Assembly (NCBI GenBank): GCA_026184775.1 | Contig: JANCYW010000002.1 | Span: 310,001 to 374,000, forward strand | Length of the DNA stretch: 64,000 bases | Source of the DNA: Cyanidium caldarium | Lineage: Eukaryota; Rhodophyta; Bangiophyceae; Cyanidiales; Cyanidiaceae | Direction of reading: 5' to 3' | In this document: one piece after another, positions 40,211 to 50,160 of the stretch | Layout of the letters: the number at the start of each line of letters is the position of its first letter | Numbering within the stretch: position 1 is the first letter of the stretch | The notes under the pieces: generated by a model | Databases searched by the model: none | The model's input: the letters and a program-made list of their open reading frames with translations, nothing else | What the model was told of the DNA's origin: nothing | Program-made: the position numbers and the translations under genes

Positions 40211-41236
40211 TCACGATGGCGGCCACAGATCGTACCCGAATCGCTCATAGTCTTCCTTGTACAATTGTTGCACGCGGCGAGCCAGCTCTTCGTCGACGTT
40301 CGCCTCCAGCTTCGCCGCCGCCGAGCGCGCATGCGACGAGGTCGTGCCTTTCGCGGTGCCGTCTTTTCGACGCTGTGTGGTGACCCAGCGCGCCCCGTGT
40401 TCCCCGAACAACTCCACGTACAACCGCGCAATCTGGTCCGCATCCTCCAACCTCACCACATCGTCAAAAGCCGCCCGCGGCAACACCCGAAAGAAACAGT
40501 ACGTCGACTGCGTCCGCCAGTGCTCATCGGTGTTATCCAGTCCGTCCGGTCGTTGGCGCGCCTCCACCTCCAGCACCTCCACAAATTCCCGAAACGAGTT
40601 CACCCGTCGGCCCTTGAACGGAGGCCGAAAGTACTCCTGATCCTGCTGCAGCTTGTCCAAATACCCCGACAAGATCCGCGTCAGCGGATGGCGCACCACC
40701 GCGCTATACCGCCACTGGGGATCGCCCATCCACTGTGCACTATGTTCGTCGGAGAAATCCTTCAGTTGCAGCTGGCGGTAGGCGGCAAACCAGTGCACCC
40801 GCGACACGCCCCCGGCGTCTTTTGGCTCGATGTGCAGACCGGTAGCCTGCGCCACCGACAGCGAGCGCAACACGGTGCAGCCCGCCTTGGGTATGGTGCA
40901 GAGTAGTTGTTTCTCGCGCGGGAACACCATCACGTCCACCAACACCTGTTTGGCGGACGCGCGCCAGCCGGGCTGCAAGTTCAACGTCAAGTTCTTGGCG
41001 GCGCGTCGGGCACCCGCTGGCGGCATATTTCCCACCGGGTAGCACTGCATATTGCCACTAGCGCCGTTGAAGCGGCGACCCCACCAACTGTTGATTACTG
41101 TCCGCGAATGCAGTACCACGAGGCAGAGCGCGCCCACCAAGAAAACAACCGCCAGTCCTAACACGCGCCGCGGCAGCACCCGGCACCTGCCAGCGGACGG
41201 CACCGCTGTGCGTAGCGTCGCCGACATTTGTCGCAT
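40211..41236 (-). CDS. Golgi-type sulfotransferase, tandem copy 2
   Basis: This 341-residue paralogue of copy 1 has the same plan: a basic N-terminus, a transmembrane helix (VLGLAVVFLVGALCLVVL), the 5'-phosphosulfate loop CTIPKAGCTVLRSL and the 3'-phosphate segment VVRHPLTRILSGYLDKL. The C-terminus (LARRVQQLYKEDYERFGYDLWPPS, abbreviated) is almost the same as in copy 1, so these two are the closest pair. Copies share TDEHWR..S.FCxFR blocks as well. Several ATGs are possible; the one at 41236 gives a length equal to copy 1. Confidence 0.86.
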   Translation of the reverse strand: MRQMSATLRTAVPSAGRCRVLPRRVLGLAVVFLVGALCLVVLHSRTVINSWWGRRFNGASGNMQCYPVGNMPPAGARRAAKNLTLNLQPGWRASAKQVLVDVMVFPREKQLLCTIPKAGCTVLRSLSVAQATGLHIEPKDAGGVSRVHWFAAYRQLQLKDFSDEHSAQWMGDPQWRYSAVVRHPLTRILSGYLDKLQQDQEYFRPPFKGRRVNSFREFVEVLEVEARQRPDGLDNTDEHWRTQSTYCFFRVLPRAAFDDVVRLEDADQIARLYVELFGEHGARWVTTQRRKDGTAKGTTSSHARSAAAKLEANVDEELARRVQQLYKEDYERFGYDLWPPS

Positions 41237-41518
41237 CGGTAGGATGAGCTGCTGCTGAGGGCAGTCACCGCGTCGTGCCGAGTGCTTGTTCGCCAAGGCG
41301 TCGAACCGAGGCGCGGAAGAAACGCTGTCGGATTCGCCGTGATGCGCGCAACGATCGCTGGCGCGCGCGTTCCCCAGGCCGATGCGCACACGCATCACCC
41401 TCCGAGGAGGCCGCGCAGGTGTAGGCGATACAGTGCAAGAGAGGATTCACCAAGAGGGCAAGCTTCACGGGTAGATGGCCTGGCTGTGCAGCGTTCCATG
41501 CCACAAATCGATTCTTCT

Positions 41519-42520
41519 TTACTCGGACGGCCACAGGTCGTAACCGAACCGCTTATAGTCCTCGGCGTACAACCTCTGTATTCGGCGCGCTAGATTCTCG
41601 TCCACGTATTCGCGCAGCTTGGTGTTGGCTGCGTGCGAATGCACCGAGGTGTGCGCGTTCTTGGCGTTGCTCTGGCGGCGCTCCTGCACCCATCGCGCGC
41701 CGCTCTCGCCGAACATGGTCACGTACAGCTCCTCCAACGCTGTTGAGTCCTCCACTTTCACCACGTGATCGTACATGTTGGGCGACAGAAACCGGAATAG
41801 GCAAAAGCCCGATTGCGGGCGCCAGTGCTCGTCCACCCAGTCCCAGTTGTTGCGGTATCGCCGGGCGATATCCTCCAGCAGCGCCACAAATTCCGGGAAC
41901 GATTCCGGCTGCTTATTTTGCAACGGCCGCCGCCACAGCTCCTTCTGCGTCACCACCTTGTCCAAATAGGCCGATAGCAGACGTGTCAGCGGATGCCGCA
42001 CCACTGCCGCGTACTCCCACAGCGGGCTCTCCAGCATGTGGGTGACCTGTTCATCGGAAAAAGAACCCAATTGTAGCAGGTGCCGTTTGGCGAAAGGATG
42101 TATGTGCGACACGTTGGCGCTGTCGTTGGGATCCAGGCGGACTCGGAACGACTCCAGCAGCGCGAACGACCGCAGCACCGTGCAGCCGGCCTTGGGCACC
42201 GTGCACAACAGCCGCCTCTTCACCGGAAACACAATCACGCCCACGTAACTCAGCTTTTGCTCCACTCGCCATTCCGGTGGTAACCGCAGCGTCTTATTGG
42301 ATGCTTGATGGCGCGCCGCCGCTGGCTCTTGTAGGGCGCCCTGCTGGTGCGCCAGCGCATCGCCCACCGCGCGCTCCCCTGTCGGCCAAATCGCCTCGTG
42401 TCGCAACCGCACGTTGTACACCACCAAGAACCCGATGGAAATCCACAGCCCCAGCGACAACAGTAAAATAATGCGCTTGGGCACTTGTAATCCTCCCATG
42501 CGCCCTCCACCCAGGGACAT
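41519..42520 (-). CDS. Golgi-type sulfotransferase, tandem copy 3
   Basis: The 333-residue third member of the array has a transmembrane helix (IILLLSLGLWISIGFLVVY), the 5'-phosphosulfate loop CTVPKAGCTVLRSF, the 3'-phosphate segment VVRHPLTRLLSAYLDK and the shared ending RLYAEDYKRFGYDLWPSE. It is more diverged than copies 1 and 2, especially in the region after the membrane helix, suggesting an older duplication or a different acceptor. The ATG at 42520 is clear. It is divergent from RabGGTase alpha across 272 bp. Confidence 0.87.
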   Translation of the reverse strand: MSLGGGRMGGLQVPKRIILLLSLGLWISIGFLVVYNVRLRHEAIWPTGERAVGDALAHQQGALQEPAAARHQASNKTLRLPPEWRVEQKLSYVGVIVFPVKRRLLCTVPKAGCTVLRSFALLESFRVRLDPNDSANVSHIHPFAKRHLLQLGSFSDEQVTHMLESPLWEYAAVVRHPLTRLLSAYLDKVVTQKELWRRPLQNKQPESFPEFVALLEDIARRYRNNWDWVDEHWRPQSGFCLFRFLSPNMYDHVVKVEDSTALEELYVTMFGESGARWVQERRQSNAKNAHTSVHSHAANTKLREYVDENLARRIQRLYAEDYKRFGYDLWPSE

Positions 42521-42792
42521 GGACGCGGTAACGCCGTGAGCCGCACGTTACACCGCAGGAGGCAAAACCGATTCTCAACGCACTCCCACCACCTGCTGGC
42601 GGTTTGCCGCGGTGCGGACAGCCCGAAATTCGCGGGCGCACCGTCGACCGCAAGCCGACGTGTCTGTGCAGATCGGCCCTGGTGCGCGCAGCTGCCGGGA
42701 GGAAACCGTACCGAAAAGTGGCGAGAGACACGGCAGCGGCTGAATGGTTGGGGAGTGGTGGACGCGCCCTTTCCCCACGCATCTTCGCACTC

Positions 42793-43917
42793 ATGCACGG
42801 AGTTCGGCGGGGAGCGCAGGCGTCTAGCGATTTGGCAGAGCAACGGGCGGCCGAGGAGCGGTACATCCGGTTGGGCGAGGAGGCGGGGCGAGTGCTGGCC
42901 AGTCGATACGCCGACGACACACAGAAATTTCTGAGCGATTCGGCGCGGGTGTTGCGTGAGAACCCCGAAGAGTACTCGCTGTGGAATCGACGGCGGGAGA
43001 TATTGCTGGAGGCCTTACGGCATCGACCGTTTGATCCACAGGCCACGCTGTCGCCGCTGCCAAAAACCGCTGCGGAGGCGTTCGAGGAAGAGTTGGCGCT
43101 GAGCGCACAGGCGCTGCAGAGCAATCCCAAGGCTTATGCCGCCTGGGCGCACCGGGTGTGGCTGCTGCGTGTGTGCAGCGGAGTGGGCGACCATTCGGGC
43201 GCGCGCCCGTCGTCGTATGCAGCGCAGGCGCTGCGCAAGGAGTTGCAACTGTGTGAGCGGGTGTTGCAGATGGATGACCGTAACTTTCTTGTCTGGGCGC
43301 ATCGCATGCTCATCTTGCGTCTTATGCAGCACGCGGCGATCCCGCTGAACGACTCCATCGAGGACGCCGCTTCAGCATCGGTGGCGTCCTCGATTCGAGA
43401 AGCCACCCTCCACTTCACCCTATCCAAACTGCTGCGCAACAGCAGCAACTACTCGGCGTACCACTACCGCAGCGTACTAGGTGTGCGCGACGTGCACCCG
43501 GAAGGCGTGCTCGACCTGCGCGAAGAGCTCGACCTGGTACACAACGCCATCTTCACCGAGCCCAACGATCAATCTGCATGGTTCTACTTGCAGTGGCTGC
43601 TGCGAGAATGTACCGCCAGCGTCAGCAACGGGGTAGGCGGGCAGCCCGGAATGAGCAGCACGGGCGTCAGGCCGGTACCTGCCCTAGACTTGGCAGATGA
43701 GCTTAACCTTATCGAAGAGCTTTTACGATTGACCCCTGGCGCCCGATGGGCCGTGCATGCCCGCGCCAACATTTTGTGCCATCTCAGCCGGCACGACGAG
43801 GCGTTGACACTCTATCGCGACGTGCTGCCCGCGCTGGATCCGCCACGAGCTGGCATGTACCGCGATTTGGCTACGAAAATGGAGCAACGGGCGCCTTCAA
43901 CTCTGGGTAACAGCTGA
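42793..43917 (+). CDS. RABGGTA: Rab geranylgeranyltransferase alpha subunit
   Basis: This subunit with the beta subunit and REP attaches geranylgeranyl groups to Rab GTPases. The 374-residue protein opens with the family start MHGVRRG and consists of protein prenyltransferase alpha repeats: ENPEEYSLWNRRREILLEAL, SNPKAYAAWAHRVWLL, DDRNFLVWAHRMLIL, NSSNYSAYHYRSVL and EPNDQSAWFYLQWLL. There is no leucine-rich or Ig-like insert as in mammals, so it is the short form found in yeast and protists. The farnesyltransferase alpha subunit is the nearest alternative, but the MHG start favours RabGGTase. It is convergent with the acyl synthetase, 33 bp apart. Confidence 0.88.
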   Translation: MHGVRRGAQASSDLAEQRAAEERYIRLGEEAGRVLASRYADDTQKFLSDSARVLRENPEEYSLWNRRREILLEALRHRPFDPQATLSPLPKTAAEAFEEELALSAQALQSNPKAYAAWAHRVWLLRVCSGVGDHSGARPSSYAAQALRKELQLCERVLQMDDRNFLVWAHRMLILRLMQHAAIPLNDSIEDAASASVASSIREATLHFTLSKLLRNSSNYSAYHYRSVLGVRDVHPEGVLDLREELDLVHNAIFTEPNDQSAWFYLQWLLRECTASVSNGVGGQPGMSSTGVRPVPALDLADELNLIEELLRLTPGARWAVHARANILCHLSRHDEALTLYRDVLPALDPPRAGMYRDLATKMEQRAPSTLGNS

Positions 43918-43950
43918 GCCGAGGCCCTCCCTCACCACCTATCTCCCGAT

Positions 43951-46212
43951 TCAATCCGAGCGATACATCGACTGGATCAACTCGGCGTACCGCTCGCCGA
44001 CCACGTTCCGCTTCACCTTGAGCGTCTGCGTGAGCATGCCATTCTCCACGGTGAACGGCGCCAGGATCAGGCGAAAGCGCGCAATCCGCTCCAGGGGCAC
44101 AAACCCGGGCCGCATCTCGATGCTGGCGGCGATTTCGTGGCGCAGCGTCGTCTCCACATTCCAGAACTTTTGCAGCTCCGCCGACTCGTGCAGCATCTCT
44201 TCTTGCACCACCCGGTCGGCGATGCCCGGACCGCTCACCGCCTCCGAACGCAGCTTCTCCAACTGCTCGCGGTACGTCGACGTGATCAGTTGCGCATCCT
44301 GCATCTTCTCCAGGTTGGGGACGATCAGTGCGCCCAGCGCTCGCTGATCCTGCCCCACCAGCATCACCTGATCCACAAAGTCCGATTGCAGCAACGCGTT
44401 CTCCAGCGGCGACGGCTCGATGTTCTCGCCATTGCTCAACACGATGATATCCTTGTAACGGCCAGTGATCACCACGTCACCGGTGTGCGGTGAGATGAAC
44501 CCCAGGTCGCCGGTGTCGAAGAAGCGCTCCGCGTCGATGGCGCGAGCGGTCGCCTCGGCATCCCGAAAGTAGCCCCGAAACACCTGCTCGCCGCGTACAC
44601 AGATGAGGCCCGTCTGGCCCGCCGGCAACGCCTGCCGGGTGTCCGGATCGGTGATGCGAAACTCGGTGCCGCTCACCGGCCAGCCGGCGGTGCCGCGCAC
44701 GCAGTGCTCTCGTCGCCGATTGCACACTACCGGGCTGGTCTCGGTGAGGCCGTAGCCGACCAAAATCAGCAGCCCGATGGCCTCAAAAAAGTTCTCCAAG
44801 TACATGGCCAGGGCACCGCCGCCACTGACCATGGTGCGCATGCGCCCGCCAACAGCCGCTTTGCGGATGCGGCGCCAGGCGATCCGATCCGCCAGCAGGT
44901 GCATCGGCCACAGCAGCAGCAACACCGCCGCGGCGGCAAGGCGCTCGAACAGGCCGACCCGGCGATCATACAGCGCGCCGTCTCGCCGTCGCCGCAACAA
45001 CACGTACAGCGTGCTGATGAACAGGAAAAAGCCGATCAGCATACGGCGTGCGCGTGTTGCCTTGGCCACCTGCGCCTTCACCGCGTTGTGGATGTTCTCG
45101 AAGAGGCGCGGCACGCCCACCAACATATGCGGCTTGTGGCGCGTCAAGTCCTCTCTGAAGTGCAGCAACTTGCTGTAGACCATGGTGACGCCGCGGCTGT
45201 ACGCATAGTACTCGCCGGTGCGCTCAAACACGTGCCAACAGGGCAAGATGTTCACCATCACCTCTCCGGGCAGCGCGTCCTGAATGCGTTGCCACGGCCA
45301 GCGCGTCTGCGAGAACGAACACGAGTACACCTGATGTAACAGGTTGCGGTGGGTGAGCATGGCCGCCTTGGGCCGGCCGGTAGTGCCCGAGGTGTACAGC
45401 AGCGTGGCCATGTCGTCCGGATCGGCCTGCGGTGTGACCCCAAATCCGGCGGGCAGGCCGTTGTCGGCGGCACTGCCGGTCGCGGCGGCGGTCAACGCCT
45501 GCTTGCCTAGCGCCAGAACATCCTCATACGCATATATCGATACCGTGTCCGGCAGCGCCTCCACCGATGACAGTCGAATGCTGTCGCCACGCCACAACAC
45601 CACCACGAAACGAACGCGACGCTCCACGCTGCGCCGCGCCTCTTCGTTCTTCAGCAACTTGTCCAACACGTCGGGCGTGTCCACCACCAACGCCGCCGCT
45701 TCGCTGTGCTCCAGGATGTACGCTAGCTCCGGCACGGGAGCCGCGGTACCACGCACCGCCGAAGCGGCCCCGTTCCACATGATAGCCTGGTCGGCCACCA
45801 GCCAGCGGTAACTGTTCTCGCTGAACAGGGCGATGCGGTCGCCCTGCTGCAGAGAGCCGGCGCTCTGTAGCTGCAAGCCGGCGGCAAAGGCGCGAATCTC
45901 CTCGTGCAGTTCCGGGTACGTCAGACGCACCTCCTTGCGGTGGTAATTGTGCTTGTCGACAACGGCGGTGATGGTGGGGTACGCGTCCGCCAGTGTGCGC
46001 CACATGGCGGGCACGGCGCGCCAACCCATCTGCCGCATGAGTTCTCCCTTGCCGAGACAGTAGGCATCGTTCAACGCCGCCAACGCCTCCGCGTACTGTC
46101 CCGGATCCGCCGCCAGGCCGGTCTCGGCGCTCAGCGACTCACTCACCGCAGGTGTGCTCACGTCGTGGGCGCCCGACCGCGCCGACGCTGCGCGCACGCC
46201 GTCCGCGCCCAT
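43951..46212 (-). CDS. Long-chain acyl-ACP/acyl-CoA synthetase, AAE15/16-like
   Basis: This AMP-forming ligase activates free fatty acids; the closest plan is plant AAE15/16 and cyanobacterial acyl-ACP synthetase, which recycle fatty acids in plastids. The 753-residue protein has the AMP motif LLYTSGTTGRPKAAMLTH (about residues 270-287), ILPCWHVFERTGEY, GYGLTETSPVVCNRR, FFDTGDLGFISPHTG and GRYKDIIVLSNGENIEPSPLE. Two hydrophobic stretches in the middle (FFLFISTLYVLL and AAAVLLLLWPMHLLA) suggest membrane attachment. The ATG at 46212 was chosen; the frame runs on to an ATG at 46836, and an ATG at 46512 could add a basic leader, so plastid targeting cannot be excluded. Confidence 0.87.
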   Translation of the reverse strand: MGADGVRAASARSGAHDVSTPAVSESLSAETGLAADPGQYAEALAALNDAYCLGKGELMRQMGWRAVPAMWRTLADAYPTITAVVDKHNYHRKEVRLTYPELHEEIRAFAAGLQLQSAGSLQQGDRIALFSENSYRWLVADQAIMWNGAASAVRGTAAPVPELAYILEHSEAAALVVDTPDVLDKLLKNEEARRSVERRVRFVVVLWRGDSIRLSSVEALPDTVSIYAYEDVLALGKQALTAAATGSAADNGLPAGFGVTPQADPDDMATLLYTSGTTGRPKAAMLTHRNLLHQVYSCSFSQTRWPWQRIQDALPGEVMVNILPCWHVFERTGEYYAYSRGVTMVYSKLLHFREDLTRHKPHMLVGVPRLFENIHNAVKAQVAKATRARRMLIGFFLFISTLYVLLRRRRDGALYDRRVGLFERLAAAAVLLLLWPMHLLADRIAWRRIRKAAVGGRMRTMVSGGGALAMYLENFFEAIGLLILVGYGLTETSPVVCNRRREHCVRGTAGWPVSGTEFRITDPDTRQALPAGQTGLICVRGEQVFRGYFRDAEATARAIDAERFFDTGDLGFISPHTGDVVITGRYKDIIVLSNGENIEPSPLENALLQSDFVDQVMLVGQDQRALGALIVPNLEKMQDAQLITSTYREQLEKLRSEAVSGPGIADRVVQEEMLHESAELQKFWNVETTLRHEIAASIEMRPGFVPLERIARFRLILAPFTVENGMLTQTLKVKRNVVGERYAELIQSMYRSD

Positions 46213-46896
46213 GCGAACGCGTCGTCGATTTGGCAAGAACTGGAAGGGTACGGAGCGACGGGGAGCACTGCACGGCAGCGAGCGTATGCTCCAGCGATAC
46301 GGGCGGTCGTTTCTGCTCGAGAACCGATCGATGGGGTTTGGCGAGCTCGCCGGTCGCCCACAGTGAAACCGCGCAGCACATCCAGTTCGCAGCTGACCCT
46401 GGAGGTGCGTCCGCGCTTGCGTCGGCGTCACTGCCACAAACGCCGCATAGTTCCCACGTGGTGCCCGCAGCGGGCACGGTTCGTGCTGCTCGCCGGCCGC
46501 CCAACAAGGCATCGCTGCGAGCTCCGGCGACCGCGTCGAAAACGTCCGCCCCCAAGTGTTTCCCGCCGAATAGATGTCTAAGAATCCCCAACCCAACTCC
46601 AGCTCCCTCTCCAATCGGTCGCTTATCGACTCGCAGCTGTTGTCTCGTGCCTCGCAGTCGTTCGGCACCCTCCCGGCGGTCTGCTGCCCACCGACGAGAT
46701 AGAGCACTCGCGTCGCCGTGGCATTTCCGCCCGCGCGGACACGAAATTCCGGCGAGCGCGCGCGCGCGTCCTGTGGAACAGCGCTTGGCGACCCTCTGTG
46801 GAGGATATTCGGGTTGCAGGTGGCGGTTATTGCCATAGACGAGACCGTGAGACATCCACTTCGATTCCGCCGTTACACCCTTACGCGACTCTCACC
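46213..46896. promoter_or_regulatory. Divergent region between acyl synthetase and KDM5 genes
   Basis: This 684 bp region holds both promoters. Frames from both genes enter it and would overlap if their longest forms were real, which argues for the shorter starts. A CGCGCGCGCG tract lies at about 46758-46769. No RNA gene is seen. Confidence 0.4.
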
Positions 46897-49755
46897 ATGC
46901 GGAGTGCAGCTTTACCTCAGGAGCACGCGTGGCGCTCGTTGAGCGCGACCGGGGAGGCGTCCCCGATGAAGGGCGTTGCGACAGCGTCGAGCGACGAGAT
47001 CGGACGGCCGCTCAGCGCGGCGCCCCCTTCATCACCGCCTCTATTTGATGGTGGGGGAGCGGGCGCCATGGCGACGGTGGGGCGAGAAACGCCCTCAGTG
47101 GCTGTTCGTTCGGATATCCCGGAAAGCGAAGCGATGGTGAAGTGGGCGGACGAGGACGGCGGGGGCACGACGGTCCCGTCGACCTACGCACCCCTTCTGG
47201 TTCGCGGAGAACAGCCTCGAACTGCGCCCAATGCATTCCAGCAGCTGCCGGAGGCGCCGGTGTTCCGCCCGAGCGAGGAGCAGTGGTTGGACCCGATCGC
47301 TTACGTGCGCAGCATTCAGTCGGAGGCGTCGCGGTTTGGTATATGCAGGGTGGTGCCGCCGCCGAGCTGGCGGCCGCCACCATTCCAACGGCCGCGCGGC
47401 GCTTTCCAGACCCGGGTGCAGGCGGTGCACCAGCTGTGCCACCGGCGCGGATTCCACGAGCGCTTTATGACGTTTCTGCGGCAGTTTCACCGACACTGTG
47501 GCGACTTTGAGACCGCCACCGCGACGATCCCGCGCATCAAGGGTCGCGTACTCGACATGGCGCTGTTGTTCAAGACCGTGATGAGCATGGGCGGGTACAA
47601 GGTGGTGCGTGCTACCGGCAATTGGCGACAGATAGGCCTCACCAAAATGCGCATGCTATTCACCACTTCGATGAGCTCGAATCTGCGCAAGGCATATGCG
47701 CGCTGGCTGCTGCCCCTAGAGAACCACGAGGTGGCCCGACGCGGCTTGCAGCGCGTGCAGCAGGAACCGTTCGATCTGCAGTTTGAACGGTATGCCTCTC
47801 GCAGCGAGTGCGCAGCGTGTCTGATGGCGCGCCTCAAGCAGCGGCGGGGTAACGGCGCGGACGCCGAGCTGCCGGCAGCGCACCCGCATTCTATGAAGGG
47901 CGTGTTGAGCGGGTCGGTGCGCGACCGATTCTGCATCGAGTGCGGTGATCGATGGCATCGCCGCTGCTACCTGCGGGAGGCACACGAGGCGGTTGGCGAG
48001 TCTTCCCCGAAACGACCGCGCAGCGACGAAGGCGCCACCGAACGGTCGCGCTTCGTATGCCCCAACTGCGATGCCTACCGCCGTTTCGGGTACGCCGACG
48101 GTGCCAACTTCGAGTACCGCGAATTCGCCAGCATGGCGCAGGGCCTGAAAGAGTCGTGGTTCCGCAGCGTGATGTCAGCGGGCGACGTCAAGTTGCCGCT
48201 GCCGCAACCGGACATCGCTACAATAGAAAGGGAGTACTGGCGTATTGTGGACGGCGGCGACGAGCGCTGTGAAGTGTATTACGGCAGCGAGTTGGATGTG
48301 AATCAGACCGGCAGCGGCTTGCCGCGGGTGGGCGCCAAAGCGGCCAGACCGCCCACCGATGAGGCGCTGGCCCAGTGGGAGCACTACGCCAAGCACCCGT
48401 GGAATCTGAACATCTTCCCGCTGCTGAAGGGCTCGCTGCTGGAGGCGCTGCCGGCGCGCCAGTCGGGCATCACCGATCCGTGGCTGTACTTGGGAATGTG
48501 CTTTTCGACTTTCTGCTACCACGCCGAGGACTCGGACATGTACTCGATCAATTACATGCATTGCGGCGAGGGCAAGCTGTGGTACGGCTGTCGCGGCGGT
48601 GAGGGCGCCGAACGTTTCGAGCAGGCGATGCGGCAATGCGTGCCGGAACTATTCGAAGCGATGCCCAACTTGCTGTACGGCATGATCACCATGGTGAACC
48701 CGGTGCGGCTGCACCAGCTGGGCGCGCCGATGTGTCGCGCGGTACAGATGCCCGGCGAGTTCATCATCACCTTCCCGCAAGCGTACCACGGCGGTTTCTC
48801 GTTGGGCTTGAACGCGGCCGAGGCGGTGAACTTTGCGCTCACCGATTGGCTGCCGTTCGGTCGGCAAGCGGCCATTCGATATCGCGACATGAGACGCGAG
48901 GCGCCGTTCACCCAGGAGGAGCTGGTGTTCTCGGCGGTGCAGCGCGAGGATTTCGCGTCGTGCTATTCGGAGGAGGACGCGGTGCGCGTGTTTGCGGAGC
49001 TGCGGCGGATGGTGCGTGAGGAGTTGGCGCTGCGGGAAGCCGCGGACGACGTGGTGGCCGCCAGTCGCCGCATGAGCGACCCCCGCGTGCACGAATACGT
49101 GTCGTCCAGCAGCGGCTCGGCGCTCACCTGCTGCGGCCACTGCCTGCAGCCGGTGTTTCTCAGCGCCATCGGATGTCGCTGCTCGTCGGGTCGCATCTCC
49201 TGCATTCGCCACGCGTTGGAGATGTGCGACTGTCATCCGTCTCAGCGGACGCTGTACTATTTATATACCGCCGAGGAGTTGCAGCGCATGGCCGCAGATG
49301 TGATGCAGGCGCGTGCCATTCGCCTGGCCACCGAGCACCTCGGAGTGCCGTTGGGTGCGGAATGCAGGGGCGACGGCGAGCCGAAAGTGGCCGGGCTTCG
49401 CACCGAGGACGAGGCGGTCGTGCGGTCATCCGTACGCCCGCGTGGTGATCCGACCGGTGCGGGTCGAGCAGCGCACGCAGTGCCATCCAAACGAGCAGCG
49501 GCGGGGAGGGAAGCGCGGGAGCGATATCGGGAGAGCGCATCCGAGCGTAGCGCCAACTCCAGCGCCCAGTCCGCCGACGAGGCCGAGTTGGCACTGCGGG
49601 CGGCAGTGCTGGCGGCCAAGCATCCGAGTCCATCGCTGGCGACCGAAACGCCGAGCGGAACTGGCGGCAGCCGACATCCCTGCGGCCTGCGTCTGCTGCC
49701 GGCTGAGCGCGGTAACGAACCCATTGTACTGATTTTGCGGAATGACGTAGCCTGA
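46897..49755 (+). CDS. KDM5: KDM5/JARID1 histone H3K4 demethylase
   Basis: KDM5 enzymes remove methyl groups from H3K4 in the nucleus using Fe(II) and 2-oxoglutarate. The 952-residue protein has the family order: JmjN (about 119-160, PVFRPSEEQWLDPIAYVRSI), ARID (about 165-275, LFKTVMSMGGYKVVRA), a divergent PHD-type finger with inserts (about 304-400, CIECGDRWHRRCYL, VCPNC), JmjC (about 528-660) and C5HC2 zinc finger (about 743-780, CCGHCLQPVFLSAIGC). In JmjC the iron ligands are present as CYHAEDSDMYSINYMH (His-x-Glu) and QAYHGGFSLG (second His), so activity is expected. The PLU-1 region and C-terminal PHD fingers of animal KDM5 are missing. The N-terminal 110 residues are disordered. Confidence 0.92.
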   Translation: MRSAALPQEHAWRSLSATGEASPMKGVATASSDEIGRPLSAAPPSSPPLFDGGGAGAMATVGRETPSVAVRSDIPESEAMVKWADEDGGGTTVPSTYAPLLVRGEQPRTAPNAFQQLPEAPVFRPSEEQWLDPIAYVRSIQSEASRFGICRVVPPPSWRPPPFQRPRGAFQTRVQAVHQLCHRRGFHERFMTFLRQFHRHCGDFETATATIPRIKGRVLDMALLFKTVMSMGGYKVVRATGNWRQIGLTKMRMLFTTSMSSNLRKAYARWLLPLENHEVARRGLQRVQQEPFDLQFERYASRSECAACLMARLKQRRGNGADAELPAAHPHSMKGVLSGSVRDRFCIECGDRWHRRCYLREAHEAVGESSPKRPRSDEGATERSRFVCPNCDAYRRFGYADGANFEYREFASMAQGLKESWFRSVMSAGDVKLPLPQPDIATIEREYWRIVDGGDERCEVYYGSELDVNQTGSGLPRVGAKAARPPTDEALAQWEHYAKHPWNLNIFPLLKGSLLEALPARQSGITDPWLYLGMCFSTFCYHAEDSDMYSINYMHCGEGKLWYGCRGGEGAERFEQAMRQCVPELFEAMPNLLYGMITMVNPVRLHQLGAPMCRAVQMPGEFIITFPQAYHGGFSLGLNAAEAVNFALTDWLPFGRQAAIRYRDMRREAPFTQEELVFSAVQREDFASCYSEEDAVRVFAELRRMVREELALREAADDVVAASRRMSDPRVHEYVSSSSGSALTCCGHCLQPVFLSAIGCRCSSGRISCIRHALEMCDCHPSQRTLYYLYTAEELQRMAADVMQARAIRLATEHLGVPLGAECRGDGEPKVAGLRTEDEAVVRSSVRPRGDPTGAGRAAHAVPSKRAAAGREARERYRESASERSANSSAQSADEAELALRAAVLAAKHPSPSLATETPSGTGGSRHPCGLRLLPAERGNEPIVLILRNDVA

Positions 49756-50160
49756 GCGGAAGAGAGTTGCACACCTATCGATTGCTCCGTGAATCGGCTG
49801 CGCAAGAGACGAAACATCTTGAGTCAACGGGCGTTGTCCGAAGGCGATGTGTGCGTTCCGGCCACATCCATATCTTGAGTGTACGAGCGTTGCCACGAGG
49901 GCGCCGTGTGCGTTACCGCAGCTCTCCGGACCGTTCTCGCACTGCTAGTACGTGTCGTAAAGAATACCCGTACCCCCTCTGTCTTTCTGCCACTCTGATT
50001 CGCCCTGAGCGTGCACTTGCGCAGACGGATATCCCCTGGTGGGCGACCACCGCGTCCGCGTCCGTTGCGCCGTCCCTCCCGTCTGTCCTATCATAGGTGG
50101 TCCCATCGGATCGGCAGATCGGCGTTGCGACAAAATGCATTCGGCGCTCCTGGGAGCGGG
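49756..50160. other. Gene-free region after KDM5
   Basis: About 400 bp follow the KDM5 stop and lead into the decayed gene on the minus strand. The only structure I see is a diverged direct repeat at 49816-49917, annotated separately. Confidence 0.45.
49816..49917. repeat. Imperfect direct repeat, 56 bp period, after KDM5
   Basis: ATCTTGAGT starts at 49816 and again at 49872, and the following 36 bases align as ACGRGCGTTG, then GGCG, then GTGTGCGTT in both copies. The two arms are about 45 bp each with many differences, so the duplication is not recent. Confidence 0.7.
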
